A stretch of 64,000 bases of DNA. It comes from Portulaca oleracea (lineage: Eukaryota; Streptophyta; Magnoliopsida; Caryophyllales; Portulacaceae). Location: positions 32,258,408 through 32,322,407 of the forward strand of contig CM055888.1 of NCBI GenBank assembly GCA_029582165.1, read 5' to 3'. The position numbers and the translations under genes were made by a program. The stretch's first letter is position 1. Each line of letters starts with the position of its first letter. Below the pieces are notes generated by a model. That model did not search any database and was not told where the DNA came from. It saw nothing but the letters and a program-made list of their open reading frames with translations. Positions 56,198 through 64,000 of the stretch are shown one piece after another.

Positions 56198-57602
56198 ATG
56201 GCCTTTGAAAGGAAACTCAACTCATGGATGAACACCCTCACCAAACCCGAGAATCGACTCCTTACTTACTACAACCTATCCCTAATTTTGAGCCTAAAGC
56301 AAGTGAAAATTGACTGGGTGTTCCTTAAAGCGGCCTTGACCTTTTGGGACCCTAAGTTCCATGTCTTTCGCTTCTCCTGGAACGAATTGTGCCCTCTTCC
56401 TGAAGAGTAGGCTTGCATGTTCAAGTTCGATCTTTATGCTCCGCCAACAACTCCTTCTCTTGCTCACAACCATCGCAAAAAATCCGAGGAATTAACGAAC
56501 TTCAATCATCGAGCATTAGGATACATCTTGGTTGGCAGCACGGTCAATTTGCAAGCTCTAGTGGAATTCTTCCAATCACCCGTGGCGCTTAGACTCAACC
56601 CGGCGTTGCGAGTGCGAGGTTTGGTCTTTTACATCCTTTCTGAATTTTTATTTTATCACAATGGTTCGGGTTTTGCACCTATCTCTCTCATCCATGTCGT
56701 AGATGAGATGTCCCGGGGTTTTAATCCTGCTCCGATGATGATTGCTGAGACCCTCCTCGGTCTTGATTCATAGGCTACAAAGTAGACCTTCCGCGGAAGT
56801 CCCCTCGCTCTTCAAATGAGTGTCGACACTTCTTCTTTCTTTTCCTTTTTTTTTAATTTTATTTTTCTCTGATTTTGCATGGATCATCTGAGTGGTCCAT
56901 GTGGAATCATGTGTCGATTTTTTTTCTTTTCTATTTGCTTTAGTTGTAATATTTTTTTTTGTGCAACCAAAATTCTCACTTTCTTTCTTCCACCTATAGA
57001 TGTGGCTTATGGAGCATTTAGACATGGTCTTTTCTCCGATCACCTCTTCGGAACTAGGGAACTTTTGCCAACGCAAAAGGAAGTTCGACACCCGCGGCAA
57101 TTTCGATGAATGGGTCATTTTTCTCAAGAATCACAAGGAAATCCGTTGGTAGGTTCAATGGTGGAAAGTGCCATGCTTTTCGAGCCACTCTCGTAAGGCA
57201 GCCCACCTTACTCTGCTTGGCCTTACGGAGCTTACATACTACTTCCCTGATCGAGTCATGCGGCAAATGGGGCATTCTCAAGACATTCCCCTTCCTTCGT
57301 ACGACATTCCCAACCTTACTCATCTCCAAGGGTCGGTGATTGAGTCGTGGATCAAATACTGGAAGAAACGGGCTGGCAAGGAAGCACCTGCTCCTAACCG
57401 TATCTCCGCTACTTCGACGGATGCCTATCGTAGCTGGCTTGCTACTACCGTCGGTGCTAGCCGTTGGCGTGAAACAATGTCGTGTTCACCTCTTCGAGAC
57501 ACCTCGAAACTGAAGAGCATCATCGTGGCTAACGATCCTGGGTCGGGATCTAAAGAAGAGACACGCTCAAGCAAGGAAAAACAAGCAAATCCGACTGAAT
57601 GA
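56198..57602 (+). pseudogene. Antisense gene 2: PMD/DUF7745-like protein
   Basis: It starts MAFERKLNSWMNTLTKPENR and runs to about 56773 with one in-frame TAG (56408-56410) after CPLPEE. The text FWDPKFHVFRFSWNELCPLPEE is the FWDP...FRF...LTPTLEE-type signature of DUF7745/PMD proteins in plant gypsy elements. A second segment from about 57000 (after acceptor CACCTATAG) has DVAYGAFRHGLFSDHLFGT. After an in-frame TAG near 57150 it continues YYFPDRVMRQMGHSQDIPL and IESWIKYWKKR, similar to the (Y)xxERVxRQ(L/F)G segment of antisense gene 1. The end is TGA at 57600. The intron donor is not fixed. It is a second antisense gene in the same retrotransposon, disabled by stops. Confidence 0.65.
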
Positions 57603-58054
57603 GCACTGATGGGCCTATACTGACTCCAACTCAACTAGGACTAGACTTAATACTTAAATAAGTAGGGTGGAGAGAAAGAAATGAAAGGAAAGAAATGCGT
57701 GTGCTTTGTTTTTTTATTATTTGATGTTTTTCCTTTAGAAAGTTGATAAAACAAAATGTATTAAAAAAGGTGTACCCCTTTTATTGATATAAGAAGTATT
57801 GCATTTATGTTTTATAAGAATCAACACAAGCCATGCTCTTCTTCTTCTCATCCTTCAAAAGCACAACTCCGACACTTTTATTCTCTCCTTTTACCTAACT
57901 TGTCCCGAAGTCAGCCTCTTCTTTTCCTTTTTTTCTTTTTTTTTTCTTTTTTTTCTTTTTTCTCTCACAAGCAAGTGGCCTGTTGGCAGTTCGGTTGCTT
58001 GCTTTTATAAGATAGTGCATGTCTAAGTAGCTAAGGATACCAACCCTTAGAGGC
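57603..58054. other. Gap between antisense gene 2 and the end of pol
   Basis: Holds T-rich runs (57930-57965) and no coding text. Transcripts of the element (-) and of antisense gene 2 (+) would converge here. Confidence 0.5.
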
Positions 58055-61000
58055 TTAAACATAATATCTTTCCAACTGATCCAAGTTCACAGGCTGACTG
58101 AGCTCCTCTTCTTCGGGCGTGGCTAATCGGGCGGCGCCCCCTGGAGTGACAGAAATGACGATATAGGGACCCTTCCAGTTTAGGGCAAACTTGCCTCGAG
58201 GATCCTGACGTGCTGCTCTCATTTCTTGCAATACTAGATCTCCTTCCATTACATCCCGGTCTTTGACTTTCTTATTGAATGCTCGGGAAATCCGACTCTG
58301 ATAAAGCTGGATATTATGTAGAGCACGGAGTCATCTTTCATCCAACAAAACCAACTCTTTATATCTAGCTTGGGCCCATTCGTCCTCAGGGATTTGATTT
58401 TCAGCCATGATCCTTAAAGAAGGAACGGCAAGTTCTACTGGCAAAACTGCTTCCATCCCGTACACCAAAGAGCATGGCGTAGCTCCAGTTGCAGTCCGAG
58501 TTGACGTTCGATATCCCCATAGTGCAAAAGGAAGCTTGTCGGGCCAATCTTTGTCAGTGACGGCCATTTTCTTGATAATTTTCATCAGAGTTTTGTTTAC
58601 AGCCTCCACTGCTCCATTGGTTTATGGCCGATAGGGAGAAGCATAGTGATGTCGGACTTTGTACTTGGCCAAAAGAGCTGCAAACTCGCCCATGAAATGG
58701 CTCCCGTTGTCACTAATCACCTCATATGGCACCCCGTATCTACAAATGATGTTCCTCCACATGAATTTGGCCACATGCTTCGAAGTGATTTTTGAGTATG
58801 AGGCAACTTCTACCCACTTAGTAAATTACTCCACAGCTACCAACATATATTCATGTCCTCCTGTACCTTGGGGTGAAATCTTCCCTATAATGTCGATTCC
58901 CCATACTGAAAATGGCCAAGGTGAGGCCAAAGTGGCCAAATAAGCTTGAGATCAGCATACTCTTGACATTTCTGACATTTTCTCGCAAATTGGAGACAAT
59001 CGGACTCCATAGTAGACCAGAAATACCCCTCTCTCTGGATCTTCTTAACCAACATTCTGCCGTTCATATGCGGGCCACACTCCCCTCCGTGAGTGGATTT
59101 CATAAATTCCTCAGCTTCCTTCTTATCAACACATAGGAGGTTTATCCCCGTAGTAGTCTTCTTGTACAGACGGTCCTAAATAATGCAGTATTGAGAGGCC
59201 ACTAACCGGATAGCCCTCCTGGCTCGACGCTCGGCATTTGGCGGGTATGAACCGTCTTTCAGAAATGCATAAATGTCAAAGAACCATGCATCAGTACTAA
59301 TCAAACCGATCATTAGCTGTTGATGAGCAGGACAATCTCTCCTCTCCACTGTCACTGCTAGGGCTTGATCCTTTTCGGGCATAGCCACCATGGATGAAAG
59401 TTTGGCTAGCGCATCAGCTAACTCATTGTAACCTCTTGGTAGATATTTGAACTCAACATGGTTGAACTTCTCAGCTAATTTGGACAAATTTTGCTGGTAC
59501 AGTGCTAAGGATTCGCTCTTCACCTTCCATATACTAGTAGCTTGATTGACGATCAGACTGGAGTCCCCAAACACTCGTAGCCTTTTAATTCCCATCTCCA
59601 GGGCCACACGCAAGCCCAAAAGCAAGCTTCATACTCAGCAACATTATTAGTAGCCTCAAAGTCAAGTTTGACTACCAAAGGGAAGTGTATGTCTTCGGGG
59701 GAAACCAACAAAGCTCCGGCCCCGCATCCCATCTGATTAGCAGCACCATCAAAGTATAGCTTCCAGGTTTCCTCTTTAGCTTGAAATATTTATTCATCAC
59801 TAAACTCCAAGCCCCCAGTGTCAGGACTTCCTGAAGGAAATTCAGCCTGAAAATCGGAAATTGCACGCCCCTTTACGGACTTCTGTGGTCGAAAGTGCAG
59901 ATCAAACTCGGACAGCATAACCACCCATCGAGCAATCCTGCTGTTGATAGTAGGTTGTTCCATGATGTACTTGACTGGATTACACGCTGCGATCACATAT
60001 ACGGTGTGTGAGAGCATATAGTGGCGAAGCTTCTTTATAGACCATACTAATGCCAAGGCTATCTTCTCAATCTCCGAGTAGCGAGACTGACACCCCAGGA
60101 GTTTCTTGCTGATGTAATAGATAGCTCGCTCAAGACCATCACTTTCTTGTGGTAGCATAACACCCATAGCGCTTGAACTGATGGTGAGGTAAAGCAACAA
60201 TGGTTTCCCGGAGATTGGCGGGACTAGTACTGGTGGATTGGTTAAGTCTGTTTTAACCTTCTCAAATGTCGCCTGACACTGGTCGTCCCAGTCGATCGTC
60301 ACTCCCTTCTTCATCTTCTTAAATAATGGTTCACAAGTCATTGTGAGTTTGGAGATAAATCTGCTCTAATACTGCACCCGCCCTAGGAAACCACGAATCT
60401 CCTTTTCTGACCGAGGCGGAGGCATATCTTCAATTGCTTTGATCTTGGACGGGTCAACCTCTATCCCACGTTGACTGATGATATAACCTAGCTACTTTCC
60501 CGAAGTCACTCCAAACGCACATTTCTGTGGATTCAATCTCATGTTGTACTTGCGGAGCCAAAGGAAGAACTTGCGTAAGTTTGGAATGTGATCCTCACGC
60601 TTTTTCGACTTGACAATCATGTCGTCCACATATACCTCAACCTCTACATGGATCATGTCATGCAGCAGGGTAGTGGCGGTGCGTTGGTAAGTAGCACCAG
60701 CGTTCTTCAGTCCGAAAGGCATGACGGTGTCACAGAAAGTTCCCCACGGAGTGATGAATGACGTTTTCTCCATATCTTCTTCAGCCATTTTGATATGGTT
60801 ATAACCAACGTACCCATCCATGAATGATAGTAGCTCATGTCCACAGGTGTGATAAACCAAACCGTCAATATGTGGCAAAGAAAAGAAATCCTTTGGGCTA
60901 GCTTTGTTCAGATCTCGGAAATCAACGCACATCCGAACCTTTCCGTCCTTCTTCGGCACAGGCACAATGTTAGTTGCCCACTCCGGGAATTCTACTGCCC

Positions 61001-61439
61001 TGATGAACTTAGCTTCCAACTGCTTCTTGATTTCACCATGAATTTTGTCCGACCATTCATTCTTAATCCTGCGAGGTCGTTGTTGTACTGGATTAGCATC
61101 CGGGTATAGTGGAATTGCATGTTCAGTGATCTCTCTGTCGATTTCGAGCATGTCTTTGTAAGACTAAGCGAAGATGTCTATGAACTCCCTTAAAAGCGAG
61201 GTGAACTCCTGTTGCTCCTCCAGGGTTAATGATTTGCCAATTTTCAGTTTCCGGGGAGTTTCAGGCGTCCCCACATTGATGGCGATGGTTTCTTCCGCAG
61301 GTGCCATGTGATTCTCGTGGTCATTCATGGCTTGTGTTAATTCATTAAAGTCTTTTAAAGGTTCAGCATCAAATTCATAGTTATTAGCACAACAATTAGG
61401 GAGAAGGGAAGAAGAACAGAGATACTCAGAAACGTTCAC
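58055..61439 (-). pseudogene. Tat-lineage pol: RT, RNase H, second RNase H, integrase
   Basis: Domains in order: a pre-RT linker (61439-61160); RT with VRMCVDFRDLNKASPKD and catalytic YVDD at 60621-60632; classical RNase H (about 60340-59800; LLLYLTISSSAMGVML, SRYSEIEKIALALVW); a second RNase H-like domain (59865-59176; LYFDGAANQMGCGAGALLV, LLGLRVALEMGIKRLRVFGDS); and integrase. The integrase zinc finger is near 59100-58900 (CQKCQEYADL), its core fragment at 58609-58331 and its C-terminal LNWKGPYIVISVTPGGAARLA before the stop at 58055. In-frame stops interrupt at about 61164, 60492, 60370 and 59790, and the frame shifts after 59.8 and before 58.6 kb. No protease is seen upstream of RT. Confidence 0.85.
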
Positions 61440-61627
61440 TTCATTAAATGCAGAAACGGATATAAACTTATCAGACTTGGGGCTAATCCCAGCTGACTTA
61501 GACTCGATTACAGACTCACCAATGCTCTACTCAGACTGGACCTTACAAGGTTCTCCTAACACTAGGGTACATTTATTGTTAATAGCATTGACCCAGGTCA
61601 CTTTGTGGCAGTCTCCATCAGTAGTAA
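61440..61627 (-). pseudogene. Gag-pol junction remnant
   Basis: After a frameshift near 61640 the minus strand reads MITTDGDCHKVTWVNAINNK, then an in-frame stop near 61528, and on towards the RT linker. In relatives this follows the protease, so the joint has lost that domain. Confidence 0.5.
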
Positions 61628-63238
61628 TCATGGCGCTTGGGTCAAATGCAGAGTTGGACAACACAGAAACCACCGGGTCCACCTCCTTTTCTTCAAGGCT
61701 TGTGGATCGGAGTCATTCTTAAGGCGGCGAAATTCCTCCAACATGTTATCCATAGCCTCTCGTTGCTGTTCTATCTGTTGATCCTGAAACTCGAGGTGTT
61801 CCCGAACCTTCTTCTCATGGCGAATAGTTGAATGTATGACCATACTTTGCAAGTTGTCCCTCAGCTCTTCTAAGCGGTGCTGAGTCACTCCTCTATGGTG
61901 ATAATCATCTTCGGCATCGCTGGCCCATATGCCATTTATGGTAAGGGCTGTTGGATCTTCATGAGCGGCAGACACTTCTGTTCTCGTAGGACTTGGATTT
62001 GATGAAGGAGCCACAGGTTCAGCCCTTGCCTGATTGTGCCTTCCCGACCTAGTTAAGTATACAACACTAGGGGGAGTCTCCTTATCGGACCAGAAATCAT
62101 CATCAGGGCCTTCTTCATACACATCCTCTTCATCACTAACCCAAATACCGTTGACAGTACAGGCTGTCAAATCTTCAGGAAGGAGTGCAGGTGCTCCTTC
62201 GTTGGTGATACATTCAGATGGATCAAAAGTACCCTCCCCCACAAAGATAACATGATTTGGGAGAGGATTGCTTTTGTTATTGGGTTTATTTGCAGCTTTG
62301 GGAATCGGTAATGCCCCAGATCGAATCATCTTCTCAATCTGTTTCTTAAGCGTCCAGCATCGCTCAGTGTCATGACCTCTGGTCCGGTGGTACTTGCAGT
62401 AAGCATTGTTGTTCCATCCTGGTCCCTTAGTCTCAGGTTCAGGTCTAGGTACTGGCAACTGGATCTGGTTTGACATTAGCAATCGGTCCAAAGCTTCGGC
62501 ATAAGTCATATCAAGTGGGGTATATGAATCGTATTGGAAGTAGGTCTCTTTCGGGGGCGGACCATGATTCACATTCTGTACAAAGCTTGTCTCAGCCACC
62601 TTAGGAGCATTGGTGATCCTTCTTCCTACATTGTTGCCCTTCCAATTCTGGGACGCAGCGGTCCTTTCCTTGCACGCTTCTAGATTAGGACATAACTTCT
62701 TCAAGTACTCAAATCTTTCAACCACATGAAAGTCTAACTGTTGCGCCAGACTTGGTTTTAAACCACGGACAAATGTGTCAAACTGCATTTCTGTGGGAAT
62801 AATGCTGGTCACCTGAGATAGCTTAGCATGCCACCTCTTATAGTAGGCCGTGATCGACTCATTTTTTCCTTGTCGAATAACCATGATGTCTGTCAAGGTT
62901 ACCTTATCTTTCTGGATCTTACTGTAGTGCTCGATAAATGCCCTACGCAAAGCAGTCCAATCTCCTCGTGCCTCCAGAGGAAGGTTGTAATACCAATTCA
63001 ATGCTTCATCATTCAGTGATGACGGGAAGACTTGCTTGTAATGCTCGGTAGTGACACCTCGGAGCGGCATCACTTGGTTGAATTCCCACACATGATGGGT
63101 TGGATTCTCATATGGGTAGAACTTCTTCAGCGGAATGTCCATCTTCCCCACTATATTAGCATTGATTTCAGCGGGCGATTCGAACTCGACGAACTGATTG
63201 GTGAAGGTCGGCATCTGGCTCACAGCATCCTTGAACAC
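61628..63238 (-). pseudogene. Tat-lineage gag core, 536-residue open frame
   Basis: The long frame carries the Ty3-gag core (FEYLKKLCPNLEAC; EALNWYYNLPLEARGDWTAL; RQGKNESITAYYKRW). A zinc-knuckle-like motif follows, CKYHRTRGHDTERC (about 62357-62398), characteristic of Tat gag. After the polyprotein text SVVYLTRSGRH the expected protease does not appear; instead a second copy of an acidic NGIWxSDxED segment and a coiled coil (HEKKVREHLEFQDQQIEQQR) follow. The N-terminus is frameshifted away from the upstream part (63388-63837). The ATG at 63238 is simply the first Met after the shift. Confidence 0.75.
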
Positions 63239-63387
63239 ATTCAGTTGAGCCTCTATGTCTTGGATGACAGGGTCATCGCGTAACTCAGCCTTGATCGAGA
63301 CAGTTTAAGGAACAATCACTGACGGCAGCGGCATTGGTGTTTGGTCATCGGACACCTCAATGACCACTCCAGTATTGGAACTTTCGC

Positions 63388-63837
63388 TTATCTTCCATTT
63401 GCCTTTGTCACCCGTAGGGTTAGGAAGAATTTCCATCTCATCATTGTCCGCCATTCCCATTCGCATGTTAATGCGTTGCAAGCCTCCAAAACACCATTCA
63501 AAGTCTCCTGTTGTTGCTCTATGCGAGCATCTTGTCTTTGGATGAGTTCTCGCTGCCGAGCAATGTGCTCATCGACTTTCTTCTCTTGTTGTAAGACAGC
63601 AAAAGTGATTGAGCCCTCAACTTGCTTGAACTTCTCCTCAAGAAGTTTGACTAAGGCCTCTTGGACTTGGTTGTCTCCGTGGTTCTCTTCGGCAGACATG
63701 TCGAATTGCAAACGACGGAAGGTTTTGGACCTGGGTGCTGACGGAACGAAGACCGGGTTACGGATCAAGCGACCTGTTGGGCCATGGATCCAAGCTAGAG
63801 TCGGGTCTCCTATGTTGACCACAGCAAAACCATACAC
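63388..63837 (-). pseudogene. Gag N-terminal segment with coiled coil
   Basis: Begins MYGFAVVNIGDPTLAWIHGP and contains a coiled coil (FAVLQQEKKVDEHIARQREL, IEQQQETLNGVLEACNAL). It lies directly upstream of the gag core but in another frame, so it is probably the original gag start separated by an indel near 63.3-63.4 kb. Its coiled coil resembles one at the end of the gag core frame (about 61.75 kb). Confidence 0.5.
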
Positions 63838-64000
63838 AGTTCAAAGATTGACCTTTTGTTGACCCAAACACCCAACCTGATGAATGCATGACCTAGTGGA
63901 CCTACATGGGACCTCGATCCTAATATGCACGATGTATATGCTGACTGGACAAGGTGACTCGCCCGGGACACAGGTTTGCATGATCTTAACTCTACATGAT
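63838..64000 (-). other. Leader of the Tat element
   Basis: Non-coding DNA upstream of gag; the 5' LTR and primer site are not reached. Confidence 0.5.

Larger units (their letters stand above)
30019..64000 (-). mobile_element. Giant Tat/Retand-type Ty3/gypsy retrotransposon, 5' end off the window
   Basis: Reading the minus strand from the right edge: leader, gag (63.8-61.6 kb), pol with RT, RNase H, a second RNase H-like domain and integrase (61.4-58.05 kb), two antisense PMD genes (57.6-56.2 kb and 55.7-40.3 kb), a tandem-repeat zone, polypurine tract and 3' LTR. The double RNase H and the antisense ORFs between pol and LTR are known hallmarks of the Tat lineage. Without its two nested insertions about 13.8 kb of it is present. 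All coding parts are mutated. The 5' LTR and primer-binding site are beyond 64000. Confidence 0.85.

Noticed and set aside
58055..63837. Endogenous pararetrovirus or other integrated virus
   Set aside because: Order gag-RT-RNase H-RNase H-integrase with polypurine tract and LTR is that of a Tat retrotransposon; no movement or coat protein was seen.

Overview
This window is nuclear DNA of a flowering plant with a repeat-rich, probably large genome. The evidence is two ordinary plant housekeeping genes (S-adenosylhomocysteine hydrolase and 26S proteasome subunit RPN6), GT-AG introns, and nested plant-type retrotransposons (Tat/Retand, Athila and Tekay-like Ty3/gypsy, a copia-like element, plant L1 LINEs) and MITEs. 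The species cannot be named from the sequence alone.

Layout. 1-494 is the last coding part of SAHH (+). 495-10972 is a transposon-filled gap: small MITEs, a copia-like non-autonomous element whose 5' LTR is split by a 3.1-kb solo gypsy LTR (TSD ATTGG), and a 5'-truncated LINE. 10973-14640 is RPN6 (-), an intronless CDS behind a 2.3-kb 5'UTR intron; it converges on SAHH. 14971-22772 is a full-length but mutated L1-type LINE (-) with a 13-bp target duplication, lying about 0.3 kb upstream of RPN6. 22.8-26.4 kb holds a possible GRF-zinc-finger gene relic, a MULE-type MITE with 9-bp TSD and an hAT-like MITE. 26.98-29.89 kb is the 3' end of a Tat-lineage element (+): a 29-bp/116-bp tandem array, a second array, a PPT and the 3' LTR.

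From 30019 to beyond the right edge lies one very large Tat/Retand-type element on the minus strand. Its 3' LTR (30019-39094) is split by an Athila-like element that keeps only gag and protease (30507-37917, TSD GGCTA). Next come the PPT, a tandem-repeat zone, and two antisense, intron-containing plant-mobile-domain (PMD) genes, each with its own TATA box (about 40.2-55.7 kb and 56.1-57.6 kb). The pol (two RNase H domains) and gag genes follow at 58.0-63.8 kb. The first antisense gene is cut by a 12.7-kb Tekay-like element (41137-53855, TSD TACAA) with nearly identical 3.4-kb LTRs but a badly decayed interior.

The two housekeeping genes look intact. Every transposon coding region examined carries stops or frameshifts. 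The most interesting material is the Tat element: two antisense PMD genes in one retrotransposon, a GC-rich motif shared by its LTR and both antisense promoters, palindromic G-box and RY elements in the LTR, and no visible protease.
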